DNA from: CBDCTM01 sp965222005
GTDB taxonomy: Bacteria > Bacteroidota > Bacteroidia > Chitinophagales > Saprospiraceae
NCBI GenBank assembly: GCA_965222005.1
Contig: OZ244935.1
Span: 868,001-932,000 of the forward strand
Length of the DNA stretch: 64,000 nt
Direction of reading: 5' to 3'
The position numbers and the translations under genes were made by a program. Every line of letters starts with the position of its first letter. Within the stretch, counting starts at the first letter, position 1. Positions 57,073 to 64,000 of this stretch are shown here, piece after piece. The notes under the pieces are model-generated. The model made no database searches. It saw only the letters and a list, made by a program, of their open reading frames with translations, and was not told where the DNA came from.

Positions 57073-57236
57073 CCTGCGGCTGGCAGAGGCTAAGGAAAAA
57101 AACAGCGGGCCTGCCGCCCTTCCTTAGCCTCTGCTTCCCCTCAAAGCCTTCCTTCCCCGGCAAATAATCCGCTTTTCTATTATCTTCGCCTTTCCTGAGC
57201 AATCGAAGGGATTTCCTTCGCAAAACCCTCAATACC

Positions 57237-60044
57237 ATGTCAGCAAAAAAACTATTCCTCCTTGACGGGCATGCACTTATTTATCGGGCACATTTTGCAT
57301 TCATCACCCGCCCGCTTATCAACTCCAAAGGCATGAACGTATCTGCTATTTCAGGTTTCACCCGCGCCCTTTGGGATGTCATACGCAACCAGCGACCGAG
57401 CCACATTGCCGTGTCCTTTGATTTGCCGGGACCTACTTTTCGGCACCAAATGTATGAACCTTACAAAGCCAACCGGGAGGAGCAGCCAGAGGATATCACC
57501 CTCGCCTTTCCCTATGTAAAACGTATTCTCGAAGCCTTCAACATTCCCATCGTTACCAAAGAAGGGTTTGAAGCCGATGATGTCATTGGCACCCTTTCCA
57601 AGCAAGCCGAACAGGAGGGTTTCGAAGTGTATATGATGACGCCCGATAAAGATTATGCACAGCTGGTATCGGATCATATTTTCTTCTTCAAACCCGGCAG
57701 AAAGGGAAATGAGGCCGAAGTACTCGGCGTCAAAGAGGTTTGTGAGAAGTGGGACATCGAACGGGTGGAGCAGGTGATCGATATGTTGGGCCTGCAAGGG
57801 GATAGTGTGGACAACATCCCGGGCATTCCAGGCATTGGGCCGAAGACGGCCGCCAAATTGCTCAAAGAATACGATTCGCTCGAAAACCTCATCGAGCAGG
57901 CACACCAGCTGAAAGGCAAGCTCCGCGAGCGGGTCGAAGAGTTTGCCGAACAGGGAAAATTGTCCAAAACCCTGGCCACTATTGATATAAATGTTCCCAT
58001 CCGCTTTGATGCCGATGAATATGAGCTCAGCGAAATGAACAAAGCTGCGCTGGCCGAAGTCTTTAAAGAGCTGGAGTTCAGAACCTTAGCCAATTCTATC
58101 CTCAATAGTGGACAAGGTACAAAGTCAGCAACTACCTCTGCTGCCGTTCAGCAAGATCTCTTTGGCAATACTGTAGGAGGAACCTCTGCTCCTGTTTCAA
58201 ATAAAATCGAAGCGCATTCCATTGCCGAATATTCCCTGGAAAATAGCGAATATAGCTACGAGCTTACGGATACTCCCAAAAAAAAGAAGGCGCTGATCAA
58301 ATTGTTGAGCCGCCAAAACCAATTTTGCTTCGATACCGAAACCACCGGCATTGACGCTAATCAGGCCGAATTGGTCGGCATTGCTTTTAGCATCAAAGCC
58401 AAACAAGCCTATTATGTACCTGTACCGGCAGATCAGGAGCAGGCCCGACAGATTGCTGCCGAATTCAAGGAGGTGCTGGAAGATGAAAACATTGAGAAGA
58501 TCGGGCAAAACCTCAAATACGATATGCTCATCATGAAGTGGTATGGTGTAGAGGTGAAAGGATACTTGTTCGACACGATGATTGCCCACTATTTATGTGA
58601 ACCCGACCAACGCCACAAGCTCGATTATCTGGCCGAAACCTACCTCAAATACAAAATGGTCCCTATCGAAAAGCTTATCGGCAAGCGCGGCAAAAACCAG
58701 TTGAGTATGCGCGATATTGAGGTCGAAAAGGTTAAGGACTATGCCGCTGAGGATGCCGACATTACCCTGCAACTCAAAGATCACCTGCTGCCTGCTGTAA
58801 AGGAAAAAGGCATGTATGAGCTTTATCAACAGATCGAAGCACCGCTGATCCATGTGCTGACTGATATGGAATACGAAGGGGTTCGCATCAATCCCGATTT
58901 TCTGAATGCCTATTCCAAAGTACTTGGCGAGCAGATCATCAGCAAAGAGCAGGAAATTTATAAAACTGCCGGTCTGCATTTCAATATCGCCTCCCCAAAG
59001 CAGGTAGGCGAAGTATTGTTTGACCGAATGGGCATTCCCTACCGATGGCGCAAAACCAAAACCGGGCAATATTCTACCAATGAGGCCAAACTCACTGAAT
59101 TGGCTCCTGACCATCCCTTTGTACAAGGCATTCTCGACTACCGAAAGCTGGCCAAACTCAAGTCCACCTACGTGGATGCCCTGCCACTGCTTATCAATCC
59201 GCGCACCCAACGTGTACATACTTCTTACAATCAGGCCCGCGCCGCTACCGGCCGGCTCAGCTCTGAAGGTCCCAACCTCCAGAATATTCCCATCCGCGAT
59301 GAAGCAGGCCGCGAAATCCGCAAAGCCTTTGAACCACGCAATAAAGACTACGTTCTCCTGGCAGCCGACTATTCGCAGATCGAGCTGCGCCTGATCGCCG
59401 AAATTAGCGGCGACGAAGCAATGCTTGAAGCTTTCCAGGCGGGGCATGACATTCACCAGGCCACTGCTGCCAAAGTATATGGCAAGGCATTGGATGAAGT
59501 GAATCCCGAAGAAAGGCGCAATGCCAAAACAGTTAATTTCAGTATCATTTATGGCGCCGGCGCAACCAATTTGTCTCGCCAGCTCGGCATTGGCCGTTCG
59601 GAAGCGCGTGAACTCATAGACCAATACTTCCGCCAATATCACGGCCTCAAACGCTATATGGATGATACGGTTGAATTTGCCCGTGAGCATGGCTACGTTT
59701 CTACCCTGCTGGGCCGCAAACGCTTTTTGCGGGATATCAATTCGCGTAGCTCACTGGAGCGCAGTAATGCGGAACGGATTGCCATTAACACGCCCATTCA
59801 AGGTACTGCAGCAGATATGATCAAAGTAGCGATGATCAACATTCACAAGGTTTTCAAAGCAAAAAACTTCCGCTCCCGGATGATCTTACAGGTGCATGAT
59901 GAGTTGGTTTTTGATGCCCATCGGGATGAGCTGGACAGCATCCGGCCAATCATCCAAGAAGAGATGAAACATGCCTTACCCAAACTCAAAGTGCCGATTG
60001 TGGTAGGGATGGATGTTGGCAACAATTGGTTGGAAGCGCATTAA
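57237..60044 (+). CDS. polA: DNA polymerase I
   Basis: 935 residues with all three domains. 5'-3' exonuclease: residues 1-290 (LLDGHALIYRAHFAF, GFEADDVIGTL, DMLGLQGDSVDNIPGIPGIGPKTAAKLL). 3'-5' exonuclease, about 350-540: FDTETTGID (Asp, Glu), GQNLKYDMLI and YAAEDADIT, so its catalytic residues are kept, unlike in several other phyla. Polymerase: about 560-935, with RAATGRLSSEGPNLQNIPIRDE, ADYSQIELRLIAEISGD, NFSIIYGAG and VHDELVFDA (metal-binding Asp). Works in Okazaki fragment and repair synthesis. Standalone gene, normal length. Confidence 0.97.
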   Translation: MSAKKLFLLDGHALIYRAHFAFITRPLINSKGMNVSAISGFTRALWDVIRNQRPSHIAVSFDLPGPTFRHQMYEPYKANREEQPEDITLAFPYVKRILEAFNIPIVTKEGFEADDVIGTLSKQAEQEGFEVYMMTPDKDYAQLVSDHIFFFKPGRKGNEAEVLGVKEVCEKWDIERVEQVIDMLGLQGDSVDNIPGIPGIGPKTAAKLLKEYDSLENLIEQAHQLKGKLRERVEEFAEQGKLSKTLATIDINVPIRFDADEYELSEMNKAALAEVFKELEFRTLANSILNSGQGTKSATTSAAVQQDLFGNTVGGTSAPVSNKIEAHSIAEYSLENSEYSYELTDTPKKKKALIKLLSRQNQFCFDTETTGIDANQAELVGIAFSIKAKQAYYVPVPADQEQARQIAAEFKEVLEDENIEKIGQNLKYDMLIMKWYGVEVKGYLFDTMIAHYLCEPDQRHKLDYLAETYLKYKMVPIEKLIGKRGKNQLSMRDIEVEKVKDYAAEDADITLQLKDHLLPAVKEKGMYELYQQIEAPLIHVLTDMEYEGVRINPDFLNAYSKVLGEQIISKEQEIYKTAGLHFNIASPKQVGEVLFDRMGIPYRWRKTKTGQYSTNEAKLTELAPDHPFVQGILDYRKLAKLKSTYVDALPLLINPRTQRVHTSYNQARAATGRLSSEGPNLQNIPIRDEAGREIRKAFEPRNKDYVLLAADYSQIELRLIAEISGDEAMLEAFQAGHDIHQATAAKVYGKALDEVNPEERRNAKTVNFSIIYGAGATNLSRQLGIGRSEARELIDQYFRQYHGLKRYMDDTVEFAREHGYVSTLLGRKRFLRDINSRSSLERSNAERIAINTPIQGTAADMIKVAMINIHKVFKAKNFRSRMILQVHDELVFDAHRDELDSIRPIIQEEMKHALPKLKVPIVVGMDVGNNWLEAH

Positions 60045-60069
60045 GCCTGAAAAGGAAAGGCCATTTTCC

Positions 60070-60762
60070 TCAACCCATTACGAAGCTCACGTATTTGATC
60101 GCCTTTCCATTGGCCAGATGTATTTTTTCGTAAAAGGTTTTGATCGCCAGTTCGGGCGAAGCAAGGGAGCTTGCATAGATGTCGTCATTATGATACAGTA
60201 GTTTGCAGTTCGGCAGCGTGGCCAGCGTCTCCAGCGTGTATTCGTACAAGCCCGTAGCATCCGTTTTGAGGTGTACAAGCCCGCCTTTTTTTAGTATTTG
60301 CCGATAAAGATTAAGAAAAATCGGAGCCGTAAGCCTTCGATTGGCTTTGCTCTTTCGGGGAAAAGGGTCGGGAAAGGTGATCCAGATTTCATTGACTTCC
60401 TCCGCTGCAAAAAAATGGGTGATCAATTCGATGCGTGTACGCAGAAAGGCCACATTATCCAAGCCTTCCTCCAGCGCCTGCTTGGCGCCTTTCCAAATAC
60501 GGGCCCCTTTGATATCCACGCCCACGAAATTTTTGTCAGGAAATTGCCGCGCCAGTCCGAGACTGTAATCGCCTTTGCCACAAGCCAGTTCAAGTACCAG
60601 GGGATGATCGTTGTCAAAATGCCTGGCACACCATTGGCCTTTCAGCTCCACTCTTTCTCCGTTCCTGCCACTGAGGGCAGGTTTTTTTGTGTCAAAATTT
60701 TCGAACACATGGGGAAATGTAAGCAGCTCGGCAAATTTTACCAGCTTGTTGCGTTTGCTCAT
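60070..60762 (-). CDS. trmB: tRNA (guanine-N7-)-methyltransferase
   Basis: 230 residues: LVLELACGKGDYSLGLARQFPDKNFVGVDIKGARIWKGAK (SAM-binding motif near residue 55), WITFPDPFPRKSKANRRLTAP near 130 (TrmB signature) and VHLKTDATGLYEYTLETL. Methylates G46 of tRNA. Its ATG overlaps the stop of the alpha/beta hydrolase gene by four bases, so the two form an operon although the functions look unrelated. Confidence 0.95.
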   Translation of the reverse strand: MSKRNKLVKFAELLTFPHVFENFDTKKPALSGRNGERVELKGQWCARHFDNDHPLVLELACGKGDYSLGLARQFPDKNFVGVDIKGARIWKGAKQALEEGLDNVAFLRTRIELITHFFAAEEVNEIWITFPDPFPRKSKANRRLTAPIFLNLYRQILKKGGLVHLKTDATGLYEYTLETLATLPNCKLLYHNDDIYASSLASPELAIKTFYEKIHLANGKAIKYVSFVMG

Positions 60763-61592
60763 TGTACCGAAGGATTAACATCAAATTCATCAATACCCAA
60801 AAGGCGATCCAATGCATTCTGATATTCCGAAAAATGCCGCAGTCCCCGATGCCTTCCCCCTGTGATGGCAACGAACTGGTCTGCCTTTTTGAGTACCTTT
60901 TTCAGGGCTTCCGCTGTTTGATAGGGGGTCACTTTATCCTGTGTGCCATGAAAGATTACTATAGGACAAGGTACGTTGGCGAGGTATTGGTTGGTAGAAA
61001 ATTGGTATTTAAAATTGAACGGCAGCAAAAAGCCCAGGGATTGCAGATGCATCAAATTGCGCATATTTTCAAAGGGTGTTTCCAATATGAGCATGCGGGC
61101 CTCCACCTTCGATGCCAGCCAGGCAGCCACCGAGGTACCCAGCGATCGGCCAAAAATGATGATCTCTTCAGCTTCGTGATTTTTCCGCAAGGTTTGGTAG
61201 GCTGCGAGGGCATCGCTATACATCCCCTCTTCGCTTACCTCGCCACCACTTTTCCCATAGCCCCGGTAATCAATAGCAAAAGCATCGTAACCCCTTTTGG
61301 TAAACTCGATCTGATATTTGCCCCAGCGTTGCAGGTTGTCGGCATTGCCATGCAAATACAACACCACTCCTTTTTTTATATTTTGAGTGGGAAAAAGTAA
61401 CGCATTGATCCGAACACCATCTTTAGTAAGGAAGTAGTGTTCCTCAAAAGGTTCGGAGAAATCAAACTGATAATCGCTGGTCAATTTATCGGGCCGAAAT
61501 AGTATCTTTTGCTGAAAGCTGTACACGCCTCCTACTAGTAAAGCATACAAAACGGCCGTTGCCAACAAAAGCCGGGCAATGAATTTCAACAT
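60759..61592 (-). CDS. Membrane-anchored alpha/beta hydrolase (copy B)
   Basis: 277 residues with an N-terminal helix (LLLATAVLYALLVGGVYSF), oxyanion loop LYLHGNADNLQRWGKYQIEF, nucleophile Ser in FGRSLGTSVAAWLASKVEA near residue 145, acid in IFHGTQDKVTPYQTAEAL and His in TGGRHRGLRHF. It shares its plan with the hydrolase at 51 kb (FRPDKLTSDYQFDFSEPFEEHYFLTKDG vs FRPEILPSSFKYNYSFPFEEVNFDMEDG), so they are paralogues. The 3' end overlaps trmB by four bases. Confidence 0.9.
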   Translation of the reverse strand: MLKFIARLLLATAVLYALLVGGVYSFQQKILFRPDKLTSDYQFDFSEPFEEHYFLTKDGVRINALLFPTQNIKKGVVLYLHGNADNLQRWGKYQIEFTKRGYDAFAIDYRGYGKSGGEVSEEGMYSDALAAYQTLRKNHEAEEIIIFGRSLGTSVAAWLASKVEARMLILETPFENMRNLMHLQSLGFLLPFNFKYQFSTNQYLANVPCPIVIFHGTQDKVTPYQTAEALKKVLKKADQFVAITGGRHRGLRHFSEYQNALDRLLGIDEFDVNPSVQ

Positions 61593-61608
61593 TTTGCAAA
61601 TCTAAAAA

Positions 61609-62064
61609 ATGATGAAGATGCAAAGAAAACAAATCCCCTTTTCAATTGAAAATTCGGATATTCCCACGATCGTCAGCCTCTCTCATCAAATTCCTGAATT
61701 TGACACCCCCTATGAACCGGCCGTTTATGAGCAGCGCCTAAACGACAAACCACACTTAGTCCTTGCTGCCTATAGTGAGGGCCAAGCCGTTGGCTTTAAG
61801 CTGGGCTATGCCTGCGATGGCTACTTTTACTCCTGGATGGGGGGAGTGCTGCCGGCATTCCGCAAGATGGGCATAGCTCAGGCCCTGGCTGATGAGCAGC
61901 ACCACTGGGCTCGCTTGCAAGGCTTTAGCAGAGTACGATTCAAAACGCGCAACTACCTGCGTGCCATGCTCCACTTTGGTATCGCCAATGGCTTTCATAT
62001 CATCGAAGTGATACCGAAAGACACTATTGAACAATATCGAATTGTTTTTGAAAAAGACCTATAA
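61609..62064 (+). CDS. GNAT-family N-acetyltransferase
   Basis: 151 residues with a short GNAT fold: VLAAYSEGQAVGFKLGYACDGYFYSWMGGVLPAFRKMGIAQALADEQHHWARLQGF, where VLPAFRKMGIAQAL is the acetyl-CoA binding motif A. ATG at 61609, 61612 or 61618 are all possible. The substrate is unknown. It is divergent from the alpha/beta hydrolase. Confidence 0.88.
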   Translation: MMKMQRKQIPFSIENSDIPTIVSLSHQIPEFDTPYEPAVYEQRLNDKPHLVLAAYSEGQAVGFKLGYACDGYFYSWMGGVLPAFRKMGIAQALADEQHHWARLQGFSRVRFKTRNYLRAMLHFGIANGFHIIEVIPKDTIEQYRIVFEKDL

Positions 62065-62073
62065 AAGGATGGA

Positions 62074-62628
62074 TCAGTGCTTGTCGCTTACCAGTACAAA
62101 GGCTGGCGGCAAATTGAGCGGTACCCAGTTGACATCCACATTGCCGAATACAACCTCGTACATTTTTTTGGTGATCAGAGAATAATGAACTTGTACATAG
62201 CGGCCGTCTTTTTTTAGCCGCTGATGGCATTTGCGGACGATCCGGTAGCTCAGCTCATCTGGCAGCGCAACAAAGGGAATGGCGGAAATAAAATAATCGA
62301 CTTCCTGAATAGCATTGTGCTGGAGGTATTGGTCGAGGTTTTCAGCAGAATCTTCAATCACCTGAAGGCGTGGGTCCTTAATTTTTCTCAGCTTTTGACA
62401 GAAAGACCTGTTCACTTCAAATGCCAGCAACTTGCAATCGGGATGCATACTCTGCAGAATATGCCTGGTAATCACGCCATCGCCTGCTCCCAGCTCCACA
62501 ATGGTACGCGCATCGCTAAACTCCACATGGCGAATCATGTTCTTACATAAATATTTGGAGCTGCGGGTGAAGGTACCTACCGTTTTGAGGTTTTTCAGAC
62601 TCTCCTTCAAAAAGCTAATCTTACTCAT
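62074..62628 (-). CDS. SAM-dependent methyltransferase, phospholipid/KsgA-like
   Basis: 184 residues. The start KNLKTVGTFTRSSKYLCKNMI is the pattern of the KsgA/PmtA-like group, followed by the SAM motif IVELGAGDGVITRHIL, a second acidic position (LLAFEVNRSF) and YFISAIPFVALPDELSYRIVRK. Likely a phospholipid N-methyltransferase or related enzyme; the choice among them cannot be made from sequence. It is convergent with the GNAT gene, with 9 bases between stop codons. Confidence 0.82.
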   Translation of the reverse strand: MSKISFLKESLKNLKTVGTFTRSSKYLCKNMIRHVEFSDARTIVELGAGDGVITRHILQSMHPDCKLLAFEVNRSFCQKLRKIKDPRLQVIEDSAENLDQYLQHNAIQEVDYFISAIPFVALPDELSYRIVRKCHQRLKKDGRYVQVHYSLITKKMYEVVFGNVDVNWVPLNLPPAFVLVSDKH

Positions 62629-62729
62629 TTGTTCTGTTTAATCTTTAGCGAAGATGGGCTTTTTTGAAAAAGAAAACAAACGAATAGCCTCTAAATACGG
62701 TCTCGTCTCTCTTCCCGCAAGGCGGTGGT

Positions 62730-64000
62730 TTATTCCGATGAAGACAAAAACTGCAGCAAATCCCGGTGTTCGGGCATCCTTTTTACTGCCTCGCTCCGAT
62801 TGATTCGGCGGCCGTCGATATACGGCACCACAAAGGCATCTTTGATCCCCTGGCGGACAAGCTCGCTGCGCAATTGATTGGCAGAGGAAAAGGTTTTGTA
62901 CAAGCCCACTGTGTATCGGTAGGTATCCATATCGGCCGATTTTTCTACCATCGGATCAGGATAGGCCAGAAAAACCGGGCTGTTGTACATCTGTTTGATG
63001 GCAGCGATCTGGATTTTGTAACTCAGCCCTTCTGTGAGCTTTTTATAATATTCGTTGGAAGGATCCGCATAGGCATTCAGATTGGGCCGATCGTAGGAAA
63101 TCTGAAGCGGTTGGTTCTCCAGATTGAAGAAGATCAGCTCTATGCGCCGATTGAATTTTTGGCCATGCGCACTCGCTTCTCCTTTGATCAGATTTTTGGC
63201 AATTGGATAATTGGGGCCAGAGCCTTGCAACTCAATCCGGTCAGCATCAATGCCCTGCTCAACGAGGTATTGCGCTACCTTTTCTGCTCTTTTGATAGAA
63301 AAATAGATAGAAAATTCCAGTGGCCCACTGGCATCCGAATGGCTATTAAGGGCCAGCTGCACCTGTGGGTAAGCCTTTAACAGCTGCACCACCTTATTCA
63401 AGGTACGCAAATTGGCAGAGTTGAGCACATCATCATCCGATTTGTAAAATAGCAGTGGAAACTCAAATTGCCTCATCTCACCATGTACAGACGACACATG
63501 CCCATTGGTGCCTTCCGTTCCGGTTGGGCCGGAGGAGATGTGCTGGCCGGCTACATCTTGCCGGCCGCTATCGGTGAAGAGGTTGGGCAGCGCAGCAAGC
63601 TGTTCGCTTTGGGCCGTTTTAAAATAGGCAATGTAAATATCCAGCTTTCCGAAGCCATCTTTGCGGGAGGAAGAAAAGAAGGCTTTCAGCCCGTCGGGCG
63701 TTAGGCGGAAATAGCTGTCGTCAGCGGCTGAATTGATGGGCAGCCCCAGGTTGGCAGGGCGGTTCCAGCTTCTTGTTGACTCATCGAAGTAGGTCTTAAA
63801 CACATCCATGCCTCCGATACTTTTACGATTGTTGCTGCTAAAATAAAGGGTTCGCCCGTCTTTCGACAAAAAGGGGCTTGTTTCATCATAGGCAGAGTTT
63901 ATTGCGGGGCCCAGGTTTTCCGGTTCCGACCACTGGCCTGCCCGATACGCTGTGATGTAAAGATCGTAGCCGCCGTAGCCGCCATTGCGATGGCTGCTAA
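62730..64000 (-). CDS. PD40/OmpA-family envelope protein, N-terminus beyond right edge
   Basis: The frame is open to the right edge, so the start lies outside. Visible N-terminal part: WD40-like beta-propeller (PD40) repeats (GGYGGYDLYITAYRAGQWSEPENLGPAINSAYDETSPF, DGRTLYFSSNNRKSIGGMDVFKTYF). Then comes an OmpA peptidoglycan-binding domain: LNSHSDASGPLEFSIYFSIKRAEKVAQYLVEQGIDADRIEL, with NRRIELIFFNL. The last 100 residues (SYKIQIAAIKQMYNS, YRYTVGLYKTFSSANQLRSELVRQGI) look like a SPOR domain. Such proteins tie the outer membrane to the cell wall, and relatives of this type include the T9SS component PorE-like proteins. Confidence 0.9.
   Translation of the reverse strand, partial: SSHRNGGYGGYDLYITAYRAGQWSEPENLGPAINSAYDETSPFLSKDGRTLYFSSNNRKSIGGMDVFKTYFDESTRSWNRPANLGLPINSAADDSYFRLTPDGLKAFFSSSRKDGFGKLDIYIAYFKTAQSEQLAALPNLFTDSGRQDVAGQHISSGPTGTEGTNGHVSSVHGEMRQFEFPLLFYKSDDDVLNSANLRTLNKVVQLLKAYPQVQLALNSHSDASGPLEFSIYFSIKRAEKVAQYLVEQGIDADRIELQGSGPNYPIAKNLIKGEASAHGQKFNRRIELIFFNLENQPLQISYDRPNLNAYADPSNEYYKKLTEGLSYKIQIAAIKQMYNSPVFLAYPDPMVEKSADMDTYRYTVGLYKTFSSANQLRSELVRQGIKDAFVVPYIDGRRINRSEAVKRMPEHRDLLQFLSSSE

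Noticed and set aside
58593..59690. 365-codon frame antisense to polA
   Set aside because: Opposite to the polymerase domain of DNA polymerase I; no independent support.

Overview
The window reads as chromosome of a Bacteroidota species, most likely from the Saprospirales/Lewinella side of the phylum. The basis is established marker families: DUF4783, DUF4834, DUF4920, DUF3078, DUF2723 and TIGR02757 proteins, a Bat (Bacteroides aerotolerance) operon, a type IX secretion C-terminal domain, MORN-repeat caspase-like proteins, and promoters of the Bacteroidota form TTTG-N19/20-TAnnTTTG. No integrase, transposase, phage gene or CRISPR array was seen. The lineage below phylum level is inference.

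Layout. 1-4.6 kb: the end of a family 2 glycosyltransferase, a TIGR02757 gene, a DUF4783 gene, gpmI and a lipoprotein. 4.7-9.9 kb: a complete rRNA operon on the minus strand (16S, 23S, 5S) with a strong promoter near 9.9 kb; its 16S-23S spacer has no intact tRNA, only a minihelix that looks like a tRNA acceptor plus T-arm. 10.2-13.6 kb: serC, a YgjP-type metalloprotease and the ribosomal set rpsF-rpsR-rplI. 13.7-17.2 kb: two tandem secreted MORN-caspase paralogues. 17.5-20.9 kb: a DUF4920 lipoprotein, a TPR adenylate cyclase and an HD hydrolase, tightly packed. 21.1-21.3 kb: an isolated 122-nt tRNA-like gene with its own promoter and terminator. 22.9-32.2 kb: the Bat operon (MoxR, a DUF3298-like protein, DUF58, a membrane protein, BatA, BatB, TPR/Gln-rich BatC, a one-domain BatD and full BatD). 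32.1-32.7 kb: the decayed 3' end of a UvrD/RecB-like helicase-nuclease. 32.7-45.2 kb: formimidoyltransferase-cyclodeaminase, a PhoD phosphatase, lpxD, thiL, an RluA-type synthase, a DUF4834 protein, a large DUF2723 membrane protein, rpiB and an M28 peptidase.

45.2-46.2 kb is nearly gene-free and holds two copies of a structured hairpin element with a compensatory base change. 46.2-50.1 kb: htpG and a secreted protein with dockerin-like and type IX sorting regions. 50.2-50.74 kb: a densely hairpinned stretch of about 535 nt, best read as an unidentified minus-strand structured RNA ending in a terminator, followed upstream by tRNA-Gln(TTG). 51-64 kb: alpha/beta hydrolase, hpt, M28 peptidase, a sigma factor with a small downstream protein and an MscS channel, a DUF3078 protein, polA, trmB with a second alpha/beta hydrolase, a GNAT enzyme, a phospholipid-type methyltransferase, and the 3' part of an OmpA/PD40 protein cut by the right edge.

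Most of the window is core housekeeping and envelope biology. The most unusual items are RNA-level: the 122-nt tRNA-like gene, the large structured RNA near 50.5 kb and the duplicated hairpin near 45.4 kb. All of these were found by reading the sequence by eye; none was tested with a folding program or database search.
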